From NCBI RefSeq assembly GCF_019457915.1, contig NZ_JAHZSS010000021.1, positions 1 through 64,000 on the forward strand: a stretch of DNA of 64,000 nt. Reading direction: 5' to 3'. Positions 20,757-30,289 of the stretch are shown here, one piece after another. This DNA is from Neiella holothuriorum (lineage in GTDB: Bacteria > Pseudomonadota > Gammaproteobacteria > Enterobacterales > Neiellaceae). Position numbers and translations under genes: made by a program. How positions within the stretch are numbered: position 1 is the first letter of the stretch; each line of letters opens with the position of its first letter. A model generated the notes under the pieces. The model was not told where the DNA came from, did not search any database, and worked only from the letters and a program-made list of their open reading frames with translations.

Positions 20757-20783
20757 GCGAGTTGACATACAATGGCAACTCGC
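20757..20783. promoter_or_regulatory. 8-bp inverted repeat between rapA and rluA
   Basis: A perfect inverted repeat GCGAGTTG (20757-20764) / CAACTCGC (20776-20783) with an 11-base loop, 22 bases after rapA and 25 before rluA. It has no T tract. TTGACA at 20762-20767 overlaps its left arm and could be a -35 box, so the element may be an operator or an mRNA-stabilising hairpin. Confidence 0.45.
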
Positions 20784-20808
20784 CTGTTACTAACCACGAC
20801 GCCCATTG

Positions 20809-21483
20809 ATGTCTAAATTCGTTTATCAACCACCAACAACGCCCTACCTCGATGTGCTCTATCAAGATGACGACTTGGTGGTGTTGGATAAACCCAGTGG
20901 TTTATTGTCAGTTCCTGGTCGCTTGCCGGAACATCAAGATAGTTTGATGTTGCGCGTGCAACGTGCGTTGCCAACAGCCGTGGTGATTCACCGGTTAGAC
21001 ATGGCCACATCAGGCATTATGGTCATGCCATTGAACCGACCAGCAATGAGTCATCTGGCTCGGCAATTTCAAGAGCGGCTCACCACCAAGATTTACACAG
21101 CTTGGGTTGATGGCGAGGTCAACGCTGACGGAGGCCTTATCGATCAGCCATTGATTTGTGACTGGCCCAATCGCCCGAAGCAAATGGTGGATCATCAACA
21201 AGGTAAACCTGCACAAACGCTATGGCGCGCGTTGACAAAACGCTCCGACCGCAGCTTGATCGAATTACACCCTATTAGCGGTCGTTCTCATCAATTACGG
21301 GTTCACATGTTGCACTTAGGGCACACTATTCTTGGCGATCAACTTTACGGCACCGTTTGCCAAAAAGCGGCTGCGCCACGCTTACAACTTCACGCCAGCC
21401 AATTGCAGTTTACCCACCCGGTCACAGGGCAGCGGATGTGTTTTGACAGCCCCGCCAGCCAAGCGTTAGAGTTTCTTCAATAA
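20809..21483 (+). CDS. rluA: Dual-specificity 23S rRNA/tRNA pseudouridine synthase RluA
   Basis: A 224-residue RluA-family pseudouridine synthase. The N-terminal YQDDDLVVLDKPSGLLSVPG and the catalytic HRLDMATSG (active-site Asp) match E. coli RluA closely, as does the short length without an S4 domain. That points to modification of 23S rRNA U746 and tRNA U32 rather than the RluC/D sites. The C-terminal motif GRSHQLRVHMLHLGH is intact. The ATG at 20809 is preferred to the TTG one codon earlier. Confidence 0.92.
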   Translation: MSKFVYQPPTTPYLDVLYQDDDLVVLDKPSGLLSVPGRLPEHQDSLMLRVQRALPTAVVIHRLDMATSGIMVMPLNRPAMSHLARQFQERLTTKIYTAWVDGEVNADGGLIDQPLICDWPNRPKQMVDHQQGKPAQTLWRALTKRSDRSLIELHPISGRSHQLRVHMLHLGHTILGDQLYGTVCQKAAAPRLQLHASQLQFTHPVTGQRMCFDSPASQALEFLQ

Positions 21484-21506
21484 TCCAATGGGATAACAAA
21501 ATCATT

Positions 21507-22262
21507 ATGATCCGTTTGTGTTGTCTGCTGCTGTGCATGCTCTCAACCTTAGCAACCGCTGCCGACGCGCCGGCCGCCCCAGATGACTGGCCCATTGAAG
21601 CTCGGCGCGACATCAAATGGTTGAACATTAGCGGACAAACGCCGGTTCCAGCGTTATTACGTCATTCAGAAAGCGTTAATATCACTGGCAATGCGATTTT
21701 AATTCCAGAAGCCGGCAAGCAAGTTGTTTCCCCCTACCAGATGATGTATTTGCGACGCTCTTTAGCTGAACTAGGCTGGAACACCTTACTCATTGAACCT
21801 CCGCCGTGGCCGGATACCGACCAACCGCAATTCTGGAATGAGCACCGTCGTCAACTGACCGTCCGTATCAAAGCCGCGCTTGAGCTCACCGAAACGCTAC
21901 GCGGTCGCACGCTTTTTATTGCCGAAGGATTGAGCGCTTCCAGCACCATGAAGATATTTTCTGATGGCGCATTAGCGCAACCGGAAGCCTTGGTGCTGCT
22001 GTCGCCCTATGTACCAGACGTGGCATTGAATCAGGAAATTATTGGCTGGTTTGGCCAGTCTGGTTATCCGCTCATGGATTTCTATACCTCGTTTGACAAT
22101 CGCTGGGCGCAAAGCACGGTCACCCAAAGAGCCACCGCAGCCCGCAAGCAAGTTCGGCTTGATTTTCGGCAAGTCAATTTAGCCGTTCCTCCGCCAAACG
22201 ATAGCGCTCAACGCTGGCTAACCCGACAAATCCATGGCTGGATCGATCATCTAGGTTGGTAA
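21507..22262 (+). CDS. DUF3530 family exported protein (alpha/beta-hydrolase-like)
   Basis: A 251-residue protein with an N-terminal signal peptide (LCCLLLCMLSTLATA). The rest resembles the DUF3530 family, a proteobacterial group with an alpha/beta-hydrolase-like fold. ELGWNTLLIEPP and the nucleophile-elbow-like GLSASSTM fit this, followed by ALVLLSPYVPD. Probably periplasmic; activity and substrate are unknown. It follows rluA by 23 bases and may be co-transcribed. Confidence 0.72.
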   Translation: MIRLCCLLLCMLSTLATAADAPAAPDDWPIEARRDIKWLNISGQTPVPALLRHSESVNITGNAILIPEAGKQVVSPYQMMYLRRSLAELGWNTLLIEPPPWPDTDQPQFWNEHRRQLTVRIKAALELTETLRGRTLFIAEGLSASSTMKIFSDGALAQPEALVLLSPYVPDVALNQEIIGWFGQSGYPLMDFYTSFDNRWAQSTVTQRATAARKQVRLDFRQVNLAVPPPNDSAQRWLTRQIHGWIDHLGW

Positions 22263-22324
22263 AGTCAGATCCTTGCCTATACTGAAATGACATAACAAAA
22301 AGAATTCATTTCAGGGATCTGAAC

Positions 22325-22840
22325 ATGCGATACGTAGCGGCGGCAAGTTTGCTAGCGGCACTGGCTTCAACGCCAGCGTTGGCAACTGATGATGCCTCGC
22401 TTACTGTTCCGCATCCTGTCAGCAATACTCAATTCCTTTCCCCCGTATCCACCACTGGCTTTTGGCAAGTTGCAGGCTCAGGACAGTTCCACGTTTCAGA
22501 AAACGTCACCTTCACCGTCGATTACCTGCATTATCAGCCCGGTGCTCAAATCCAAACATCGAAAGAACCTGATGCCATTAATTTGCGCGGTGCCTACGAC
22601 TTTTCAAGTCACTGGCAGGGCTTTGTGCAAGTGGCGGGAGGGACGTTCATCATGGCCGATCCCAACACCGCCATGGCGCTGCGCGAGCAGTCGGCAGAAA
22701 CCATGAACTTTGGCGGTGGCGTTCGCTACAGTTTTGGCAATGGTATGTATTTAGAAGGCGTGGTGCAGTTAGCGGAGCCAGCCGATGATGTAGAAGAATT
22801 CGGCCTAAATCCGCTGATGTCGGTGGGCTATCAGTTTTAA
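22325..22840 (+). CDS. Small outer-membrane beta-barrel protein
   Basis: A 171-residue protein with a signal peptide (AAASLLAALASTPALA). The mature part consists of alternating amphipathic strands (FWQVAGSGQFHVSENVTFTVDYLHY, NLRGAYDFSSHWQGFVQVAGG split by turns) and ends in the aromatic YQF expected for BAM substrates. It resembles small eight-stranded barrels. AGGGA lies eight bases before the ATG. No specific family is recognised and its function is unknown. Confidence 0.68.
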   Translation: MRYVAAASLLAALASTPALATDDASLTVPHPVSNTQFLSPVSTTGFWQVAGSGQFHVSENVTFTVDYLHYQPGAQIQTSKEPDAINLRGAYDFSSHWQGFVQVAGGTFIMADPNTAMALREQSAETMNFGGGVRYSFGNGMYLEGVVQLAEPADDVEEFGLNPLMSVGYQF

Positions 22841-22868
22841 TTACGTTACTGTAAAAATCATCAACCCG

Positions 22869-23687
22869 TTAGCTAACCGATTTTTTTATCAGCTCGTAAG
22901 CTGCTTGAATATCCTGGGTTTTTTCTTTCGCTAACTCTAATGCTTCTTTCGGTACCCCTTTGGCCATCAACTTGTCAGGATGATGCTGCGCCATCAACTT
23001 ACGATAGGCTTTTTTCACCGCTGCAAAATCAGCATCCTGACTCATCCCCAAAATCTGATAGGCCTGTGCCAGTTGTTGTTGCGCATTCGGTTGATGCTTG
23101 CCGTGGGCATGTTGTCGAAAGCCATGTTCAGCTTGCCACATCGAAAATAACTGATCGAGCGAAGCGCGAGCAAAGCCCAGTTCATCCGCAATGGTATACA
23201 AGATTCGTTGTTCGCGAGTGTGCAATTCACCATCAGCAAAAGCAGCCTGCAATTGAATTTCTAAAAACACCTGCATCACATCGTGTCGACCAAAACAGGC
23301 TTCTTTAAACTCACGCAGATTCTGTCGCAGAGGAAATCCGGCCAGTCGTCCTTCTCGGTGCGCCTCTTGCATTTCCCGTCGGCGCTCTCCTTCAAGCCCC
23401 ATCCGATCCATGAGTGAATTGGCAATAGCAATATCCGCTTGCGTTACTTGCCCACTCGCTTTGGCAATATGGCCCATCACGGCATACGTACAATGCAGAA
23501 ACAGCATGTGATTCGTCAGCGAAGAGCGGTCTTGGTTAAACATACCGCCAAAGCCACCGCGCTGAGTAAATTCGCGAGCCATGCCTTTATCAAACATATG
23601 GCCGATCCAAAGACCAGCAACGGCACCAATAATATGGCCAAACATAAAGCCAAAAATAAAACCGAGCAATTTACCGGCAAAAGGCAT
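22869..23687 (-). CDS. djlA: Membrane-anchored DnaJ-like co-chaperone DjlA
   Basis: A 272-residue type III membrane co-chaperone of DnaK. It has an N-terminal glycine-rich transmembrane segment (FGFMFGHIIGAVAGLWIGHMF), a central TerB-like helical region (residues about 60-190) and a C-terminal J domain with the essential HPD in AQHHPDKLM. The start at 23687 follows the murU stop by one base and gives the canonical short cytoplasm/periplasm tip; a longer frame upstream would overlap murU. Confidence 0.92.
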   Translation of the reverse strand: MPFAGKLLGFIFGFMFGHIIGAVAGLWIGHMFDKGMAREFTQRGGFGGMFNQDRSSLTNHMLFLHCTYAVMGHIAKASGQVTQADIAIANSLMDRMGLEGERRREMQEAHREGRLAGFPLRQNLREFKEACFGRHDVMQVFLEIQLQAAFADGELHTREQRILYTIADELGFARASLDQLFSMWQAEHGFRQHAHGKHQPNAQQQLAQAYQILGMSQDADFAAVKKAYRKLMAQHHPDKLMAKGVPKEALELAKEKTQDIQAAYELIKKSVS

Positions 23688-23688
23688 G

Positions 23689-24381
23689 CTACGCCCCCAC
23701 ACGTTGATTAAGTTCGAGTAGCCGCTGCGGCGTGCCAACATCGCACCACTGTCCTTGGTGGTGCCACGCGGCAATGGAGCGATTATTCAGCTGAGCTTTT
23801 AAAAGCGGCGCTAAAGCCGCCTTGCCAGGCACACAGTCGGCAAACAGACGGGGAGAATAAACGCCGATACCAGCATACGTCAGGCTATTACTGGCTTGTT
23901 TTTGTTCCAAAAATCCATCTTTGCCCATGGCAAAGTCGCCTTGAGGATTATGTTCTGGATTCGTCACCAAGACTAATTTAGCTAATTCATGGTCTGCTAA
24001 GGTTACCGTTTGCGCAAATGACCAATCCGACCAAACATCACCATTAACTAACCAGAACGGCGCATCGCCCAACAAGGGCAACGCTTTCACAATGCCTCCG
24101 GCCGTTTCAAGTGCGCCGTCCAGTTCATGGGAATAGAGAATAGTCAGCCCGAATTGATGACCATCGGCTAAGGCTCGCTCTATCACATCGCCTAAATGAG
24201 CCAAATTAATAATGACCCGTTTAACGCCTGCTGCAGCCAACCGTTCGAGGTGCCACACAATCAGCGGTTTGCCAGCTACCGTCAACATCGGTTTTGGCGT
24301 GGTATCCGTGAGTGGTCGCATCCGTTCACCGCGGCCTGCAGCTAAGATCATGGCCGTATCAATCACGCCAGATTGGCTCAT
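23689..24381 (-). CDS. murU: N-acetylmuramate-1-phosphate uridylyltransferase MurU
   Basis: A 230-residue sugar nucleotidyltransferase with the N-terminal signature MILAAGRGERMRPLTDTTPKP and metal-binding NGDVWSD. In Pseudomonas, MurU converts MurNAc-1-phosphate to UDP-MurNAc, completing a cell-wall recycling route that bypasses the fosfomycin-sensitive MurA step. The neighbouring amgK, whose stop overlaps the murU start by four bases, and the nearby lptD reproduce the Pseudomonas arrangement and support this over a generic glucose-1-phosphate enzyme. Confidence 0.9.
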   Translation of the reverse strand: MSQSGVIDTAMILAAGRGERMRPLTDTTPKPMLTVAGKPLIVWHLERLAAAGVKRVIINLAHLGDVIERALADGHQFGLTILYSHELDGALETAGGIVKALPLLGDAPFWLVNGDVWSDWSFAQTVTLADHELAKLVLVTNPEHNPQGDFAMGKDGFLEQKQASNSLTYAGIGVYSPRLFADCVPGKAALAPLLKAQLNNRSIAAWHHQGQWCDVGTPQRLLELNQRVGA

Positions 24382-25391
24382 CGCTTAGCCTGCCAAGCAG
24401 GTAACACGCGCTGCAAAACAAAATCAGCTAGGGCTGCGGTTTGTTGATACTTTGCGGCAATACGTGCGATATAACCTAGCGTGCGTGGCACGTCATCGAG
24501 GTAACCTTGTTTGCCATCGCGGTGACACAAGCGGCAGAAAATGCCACTGGCTTTAATGTGACGCTGAATGCCCATCAAATCGAACCAACGGACCAATGTA
24601 GCGTCTTCGGTCTCAGGCATCAGACCAGCAGATTGTGCTTGAACTGCCCACAGGCGTAATTGTTGATAGACAAAGTCATCAGGCCATTCGATATAGCAAT
24701 CGCGCAACAATGACACCAAATCATAGGTAATCGGGCCGAGCACGGCATCTTGAAAATCAATCACGCCAACTTCGGCATCATCGCCTAAGCCAAGCAACAT
24801 AATATTGCGGGCATGATAGTCGCGGTGCACACCAACTTGTGGCTGAGCCAGCGCATTGTCGGTAATGGCGCTAAAGGCCTGTGCAACGGATTGCTGTTCA
24901 CGCTCGGTCATTGCCAGCTGCAAATGCGTGCCTAATAGCCAGTCGGTAAACAAACTATTTTCGCGCGCAATATGTGCAGAGTCGAACGCAGGTAAAGCAC
25001 CTGCAGGTGTCGCACGGACTTTAGCAATGTCGATAAGTGGACGAATAGCCAAAGGGTACCAATGGCCGTTGTTGTTAGGGGTAAGCTCGTCTAATAGCAG
25101 TCGATTGCCAAAATCTTCAAGGCACATAAAGCCTTGCTCAGCATCCGCCGCAATAACTTGAGGAACCCGTATCGATTGCTGCTGAAACGCATCGGCCACG
25201 CGTAAAAACAAGCCGCAATCTTCATGAGGCGCAGGCGCATCTACCGCAATTAGCGACGATGATTCACCCAACACACGAAAATAACGACGAAAACTAGCAT
25301 CACCAGAAACCAGTTCGATGGCCAAATTCGGGTTATTCAGAGCATTTTGTAACCAAGCGCTAAGCGCCTGCTCACGCTGTTGTTTATTCAT
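24378..25391 (-). CDS. amgK: Anomeric N-acetylmuramate/N-acetylglucosamine kinase AmgK
   Basis: A 337-residue aminoglycoside-phosphotransferase-fold kinase with catalytic loop GVHRDYHARNIML and metal-binding VGVIDFQDAVLGP. AmgK phosphorylates the anomeric position of MurNAc (and GlcNAc), supplying MurU. The gene pair overlaps by four bases and diverges from lptD, the same context as in Pseudomonas. The ATG at 25391 is chosen; a TTG three codons upstream is possible. No strong ribosome-binding site is visible. Confidence 0.9.
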   Translation of the reverse strand: MNKQQREQALSAWLQNALNNPNLAIELVSGDASFRRYFRVLGESSSLIAVDAPAPHEDCGLFLRVADAFQQQSIRVPQVIAADAEQGFMCLEDFGNRLLLDELTPNNNGHWYPLAIRPLIDIAKVRATPAGALPAFDSAHIARENSLFTDWLLGTHLQLAMTEREQQSVAQAFSAITDNALAQPQVGVHRDYHARNIMLLGLGDDAEVGVIDFQDAVLGPITYDLVSLLRDCYIEWPDDFVYQQLRLWAVQAQSAGLMPETEDATLVRWFDLMGIQRHIKASGIFCRLCHRDGKQGYLDDVPRTLGYIARIAAKYQQTAALADFVLQRVLPAWQAKR

Positions 25392-25509
25392 TGACTTCAA
25401 GAGGAGACATCCATAGCAGTCGAGACTAAGATGAATTATGATTACGCCGCAACATTAGCAGCTTACCAGATCAGAACTCAACTTAGAGTTGAACTTTAGG
25501 GACGTCAAC

Positions 25510-27834
25510 TTGAGCACACGCCGTAATACCGACGTATTCGTCATCCTGAGCCTACTTTTTTCAGCACCAACATGGGCCAATAGCACGACCGACGAGGAGC
25601 CCGTAGCAGAAGACGTTACCGGCCAATGCCTATCTTCAGCCGTTCAAGTTGATGCAGGGATCAATTTCGCGCCAGTCGATGAAAATTTACCGTTGACGAT
25701 TTCCGCCGACAATGTCAGCGGAGATCACCAAAACAAACTTGCGTTTACTGGGCAAGTGAAAGTAACTCGTGGCCAGCATTCACTAACGGCTGAACAAGCC
25801 ACCATGGATCGCCAAACACAGCAACTTGAGGCTACTGGCAACGTTCATTATCAGGCTCCCAACATTGTTGTTGATTCCAGTAACTTGTCAGCTAATGGCG
25901 CGAGTAGTGTCATAACGATGAGTGAGTCGAGTTATCAAATGGTCAATAACCCGACCCACGGCTCAGCAGAACACATCGAAATTCGCCAGAACGATAAGAA
26001 ATTTGTGTTGATTGACGGTAGCTTTACCACTTGTCCCAAAGGGGATGAGAGCTGGGTGATGAATGCCGATGAAATTCAACTCGATGGCCAAAGCGAGTGG
26101 GGCGAAGCACGCAACTCAGTGATACGCGTTGGCAACGTGCCTGTGTTATGGCTGCCGTACATGACCTTTCCGCTGTCAGATAAGCGTAAAAGTGGCCTAC
26201 TCTTTCCCACAATATCCAATAGCAGTCGCAACGGCTTAGATCTAAGGCAACCCTATTATTGGAACATAGCGCCAAACGTTGATGCCACCTTAACACCACG
26301 TTATATCGGTAATTCAGGCACACAATTAGGCACCGAGATCCGCTATTTGCGCGAGAAACAATACAACCAGTTCAACTTAGAATATTTATCATCCGATGAC
26401 GCCATCGCCAGTGATGACGAACGCTACTTATACCGTTGGCTACACCAAGGTCGTTTCACCGACAACATTCGCAGCTTCGTTGAGTACACGGCTGTATCTG
26501 ATGATAACTATTTCAATGATTTAGGCAGCGATGTTGCCAGTGAAACCGACAACCGACTAGAACGAATCGGTCAAGTTAGTTTTTTGTCTGAACAATTCGA
26601 CAGTAACATCACCGTGACCGACTTTGATATTTTCGGCGACACGCCTGATGTCTATCGGCAGTTACCACGAGTCGACTTCACTTACCGACTTCCTTATCTC
26701 AACGAATGGTTCAATGCCGAGATCTATGGTGAGTACAATCGCTTTGATCATACGGATAACGACACGGTTACCGCTGATCGTTTTCATGTCGAACCAACAA
26801 TTACCTACAACTGGCATTCACCCGCAGCTGAATTTGAAGCCGAAGCCAAGATTTATCAAACCTACTATGACCAAGATACGGTTGACGATGAATACAGCTC
26901 ATCAGTTAATCGTACCCTGCCGTCATTACGCCTGTATGGTCAGCTGAATTTTGAGCGCGAGATTAGCTGGTTTGGTAACGACTACACTCAACGACTCGAG
27001 CCGCAGGTTCAGTACCTACTGATTGGTCATCAACAACAAGATGAAATTGGCCTATACGATACAGTTGCACTGCGCGAGGATGTGCATGGCTTGTATCGTG
27101 ATCGCCGCTTCAGTGGTTTAGATCGAATCGCCGACACCAATCAAATTACCTTGGGTGCAACCACACGCTTATTTAATAGCGACAATAAAGAAACCTTACG
27201 GTTTTCATTCGGTCAAATTTTCTATTTTGACGAAAGCAAAATCATTGAAGAGTTATCAGGTCGCAAAGTTGAAGACACCAGTGCGTTTGCAACAGCACTC
27301 GACACTTATTTCGGGGACTACAGTATTCACGCCGAATACCGCTACAACTTTGAGCGCAGTGATACCGATGCTTCCAGTATTTTGGTCAACTACTCGCCAG
27401 GTGAGCGAAAATTGATTCAATTGGGATATCGCTATTCGCCAGAGCCCCTGAACTTTACCAATGAGTCGGACGATCCTCTCGACAGCCGGGAGATCAACCA
27501 ACTCGGCTCAGTGGTTAGCTGGCCTCTCTCCGATCGCTATCAACTGGTTGCCAGCCATTATCGCGATACAGATTTGAAGCGGTCAGTCGAAACTTTGGCT
27601 GGCATTCAATATCAATCGTGTTGTTGGGCTGTGCGTTTGGTGTATCAGCGTAACCTCAACACCAATTTCCCAGATGAAAATGAATCCTTGTCGGATCGTG
27701 ACGCATATGACTCGGGCATTGCCCTGCAGTTTGAATTAAAAGGCTTAGGCGGTAATCGCGACAGCAGTGGTCACTCAACCATGATTGATCAGTCGCTCTT
27801 TGGCTACCGTAAAAATTACTACCTGAACAACTAA
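25510..27834 (+). CDS. lptD: LPS-assembly protein LptD
   Basis: About 774 residues. LptD is the outer-membrane barrel that, with LptE, inserts LPS into the outer leaflet. It has a signal peptide ending near SAPTWA, an N-terminal OstA/LptA-like jellyroll domain (SADNVSGDHQNKLAFTGQV), and the barrel motif PVLWLPYMTFPLSDKRKSG. Four cysteines (one early, one in FTTCPKGDESW, and the pair in YQSCCWAVRL) allow the two interdomain disulfides needed for function. TTG at 25510 has AGGGA seven bases upstream and is preferred over TTG at 25489. An inverted repeat AGCCTGT/ACAGGCT (27863-27889) follows the gene. Confidence 0.95.
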   Translation: MSTRRNTDVFVILSLLFSAPTWANSTTDEEPVAEDVTGQCLSSAVQVDAGINFAPVDENLPLTISADNVSGDHQNKLAFTGQVKVTRGQHSLTAEQATMDRQTQQLEATGNVHYQAPNIVVDSSNLSANGASSVITMSESSYQMVNNPTHGSAEHIEIRQNDKKFVLIDGSFTTCPKGDESWVMNADEIQLDGQSEWGEARNSVIRVGNVPVLWLPYMTFPLSDKRKSGLLFPTISNSSRNGLDLRQPYYWNIAPNVDATLTPRYIGNSGTQLGTEIRYLREKQYNQFNLEYLSSDDAIASDDERYLYRWLHQGRFTDNIRSFVEYTAVSDDNYFNDLGSDVASETDNRLERIGQVSFLSEQFDSNITVTDFDIFGDTPDVYRQLPRVDFTYRLPYLNEWFNAEIYGEYNRFDHTDNDTVTADRFHVEPTITYNWHSPAAEFEAEAKIYQTYYDQDTVDDEYSSSVNRTLPSLRLYGQLNFEREISWFGNDYTQRLEPQVQYLLIGHQQQDEIGLYDTVALREDVHGLYRDRRFSGLDRIADTNQITLGATTRLFNSDNKETLRFSFGQIFYFDESKIIEELSGRKVEDTSAFATALDTYFGDYSIHAEYRYNFERSDTDASSILVNYSPGERKLIQLGYRYSPEPLNFTNESDDPLDSREINQLGSVVSWPLSDRYQLVASHYRDTDLKRSVETLAGIQYQSCCWAVRLVYQRNLNTNFPDENESLSDRDAYDSGIALQFELKGLGGNRDSSGHSTMIDQSLFGYRKNYYLNN

Positions 27835-27976
27835 CGTGACATTGAATATAACTGGGGTTGCAAGCCTGTGGGCGAAAGGTCAACAGGCTAATTAAATTGT
27901 GTTAATCTCGTGCCCTGTCGAACGCCTCTGAACTTAGTGAGTTTGGGCTGGCAAACAAATAATCGAAGTAGAAATC

Positions 27977-29278
27977 ATGATGAAACGAATTACTCTCAGC
28001 GCTATTAAAGCTCTTGCCGTGGCGCTAGCGCTTCAGTCCTCAGCAATTGCCGAGCCACAACTTATTGATCGTGTTGTTGTTCGGGTCAACAACTCGGTAG
28101 TCCTAGAAAGCGAAGTTCAGCGCATGTTGGAAGATGTTAAAGCCCGCGCTTTAGACGCTGGACAAACACTGCCGCGCGATAGTGTCCTGCGCACTCAAAT
28201 CACCGAGCGCTTGGTTGATCGTAAATTACAACTCTCCATGGCTGATCGGATGGGACTTCGCATTTCAGATGCTCAACTCGATCAAACTATTACCAGTGTG
28301 GCGGCCCAAGAAGGCATGACCATTGAGCAAATGCGCGCAGAGATTGAATCTGGCGGCAGCAGCTATCAGCTTTATCGCGAAGAGATCCGCGATGAATTGG
28401 TCATTGGTGACGTAACGCGCATGGCGGTTCGCAATCGCATTAATGTTTCGCCACAGGAAGTTGAAGGCCTTGCCAAAATGTTGGAAGAGCAAAGCCAAAA
28501 TAACCGTGAGATGCATTTTGGCCACATTATGGTGATTGCAGATACGGATTCCAGTAAACAAGAAATTGAAGATGCTGAAGCCCGCATCAATAAAATCCTG
28601 AGCCTGTTAAAAGAAGAAGGCTCTGATTTCCGCCGTCAAGCAACCACATCATCGCAAGGACCAAAAGCGTTGGAAGGTGGTGATTGGGGTTGGATGAACA
28701 TTAACGAAGTGCCCACCATTTTTGCCGATTCATTGCGCAATGCCGACAAAGGCGATTTGCTTGGTCCTGTTCGCAGCCCAGTCGGCTTTCACTTAATCAA
28801 AGTATTTGATGTGCGTGGTGTCGAAGCCGTTGAGCTTGAAGAAATTCACTCTCGCCACATCTTACTTAAGCCATCGATCATCATGAGCGAAGCCAAAGCT
28901 CGTTCAATGTTGCAGTCATTCGTCAAAGAATTACGCCAAGACGACAGCAAATTTGCAGAGCTGGCTGAAGAGTATTCAGAAGATCCAGGTTCAGCAGCCA
29001 ATGGCGGTGATTTAGGTTGGGCCAATCCAGCGATGTATGTACCCGAATTTTCGGCACAACTTGGTGCGTTAGAAAAGAACCAAATTAGTGAGCCGTTCCG
29101 CACAACGCACGGTTGGCATATTGTTCAGTTGCTTGATAAGCGCATTCTCGATGCCTCAGAGCAACGCTGGGCAGACCGAGCTTATCAAATGATCGCCAAA
29201 CGTAAATTTACCGAAGAGTCAGCAACATGGTTACGCGAAATGCGTGAATCTGCTTACATTGATGTCATCGACGAGTAA
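27977..29278 (+). CDS. surA: Periplasmic chaperone/peptidyl-prolyl isomerase SurA
   Basis: A 433-residue outer-membrane-protein chaperone. It has a signal peptide (LAVALALQSSAIA), the SurA N-terminal chaperone domain (VVVRVNNSVVLESEVQRML), and two parvulin domains, near residues 175-275 (FGHIMVIADTD) and 286-385 (HSRHILLKPS ... SEDPGSAANGGDLGWANP). Lying directly after lptD, a SurA-dependent substrate, and before pdxA is the standard gammaproteobacterial order. Confidence 0.96.
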   Translation: MMKRITLSAIKALAVALALQSSAIAEPQLIDRVVVRVNNSVVLESEVQRMLEDVKARALDAGQTLPRDSVLRTQITERLVDRKLQLSMADRMGLRISDAQLDQTITSVAAQEGMTIEQMRAEIESGGSSYQLYREEIRDELVIGDVTRMAVRNRINVSPQEVEGLAKMLEEQSQNNREMHFGHIMVIADTDSSKQEIEDAEARINKILSLLKEEGSDFRRQATTSSQGPKALEGGDWGWMNINEVPTIFADSLRNADKGDLLGPVRSPVGFHLIKVFDVRGVEAVELEEIHSRHILLKPSIIMSEAKARSMLQSFVKELRQDDSKFAELAEEYSEDPGSAANGGDLGWANPAMYVPEFSAQLGALEKNQISEPFRTTHGWHIVQLLDKRILDASEQRWADRAYQMIAKRKFTEESATWLREMRESAYIDVIDE

Positions 29279-29284
29279 GCGCGA

Positions 29285-30289
29285 ATGACATTACGTATCG
29301 CCATTACACCAGGAGAGCCCGCTGGCATCGGTCCAGATTTAGTCTTGAAGTTAGCTCAGCGAGACTGGCCAGTGCAATTGGTGGTTTGCGGCAATATAGA
29401 ACTAATGCAACAACGGGCGGCACAGCTTGGCCTTCCCGTTTCGTTGCAGCATTACGATGCGAGCCAGCCGGCAGAGCCTTCAGTAGCCGGCACTTTGCAC
29501 GTTGCAAATCATTCACTCGCAGCGCCGGTAGAAGCTGGCACATTGTCACCTGATAATGGCCCGTATGTTCTAGACACGTTGCTAACCGCTATTAACGGCA
29601 ATATGAGCGGTGAATTTAGTGCCGTCGTCACTGGCCCTGTGCATAAAGGCGTGATCAACGAAGCTGGAATTTCTTTTAGTGGTCACACCGAATTTTTTGC
29701 GCAGCACGCCAATACGCCAGATGTCGTGATGATGCTAGCAACCGAAGGTTTGCGCGTAGCATTAGTGACCACTCACATTCCTCTGGCCTATGTTTCTAAA
29801 GCGATTACTGCCGATCGGGTAGAAAAAATAATTCGGATCCTGCACCACGATTTGCAGGAAAAATTTGCCATTGCCAACCCTCGAATTTACGTGTGTGGCC
29901 TGAACCCTCACGCCGGCGAAGATGGTCATTTAGGTACCGAAGAAATCACGACCATCAACCCGGTCGTGACTCAATTGCGAGAGCAAGGCATGGACTTAGT
30001 GGGTTGCTTGCCAGCCGACACGCTGTTCCAACCCAAATATTTAGATAACGCAGATGCTGTATTGGCTATGTATCACGATCAGGGCTTACCGGTGCTTAAA
30101 GCACGCGGCTTTGGCGCCTCGATGAACATCACCCTTGGCCTGCCATTTATTCGCACATCGGTTGATCACGGCACTGCACTTGAGCTTGCTGGCTCAGGCA
30201 ATGCTGATGAAGGCAGCCTGATTGTCGCCTTATCTGAAGCCATTAAAATGGCTACAGCGCGAGCAGAACAAAAAGAGGCATCCGCGTGA
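29285..30289 (+). CDS. pdxA: 4-hydroxythreonine-4-phosphate dehydrogenase
   Basis: A 334-residue enzyme of the DXP-dependent pyridoxal 5-phosphate pathway. It oxidises 4-phosphohydroxy-L-threonine with NAD+. Family motifs are [13 protein letters not shown] at the N-terminus, GHTEFFA in the middle, the metal ligands in [10 protein letters not shown], and [12 protein letters not shown]. It starts six bases after surA and overlaps rsmA by four bases (GTGA). Confidence 0.96.
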   Translation: MTLRIAITPGEPAGIGPDLVLKLAQRDWPVQLVVCGNIELMQQRAAQLGLPVSLQHYDASQPAEPSVAGTLHVANHSLAAPVEAGTLSPDNGPYVLDTLLTAINGNMSGEFSAVVTGPVHKGVINEAGISFSGHTEFFAQHANTPDVVMMLATEGLRVALVTTHIPLAYVSKAITADRVEKIIRILHHDLQEKFAIANPRIYVCGLNPHAGEDGHLGTEEITTINPVVTQLREQGMDLVGCLPADTLFQPKYLDNADAVLAMYHDQGLPVLKARGFGASMNITLGLPFIRTSVDHGTALELAGSGNADEGSLIVALSEAIKMATARAEQKEASA

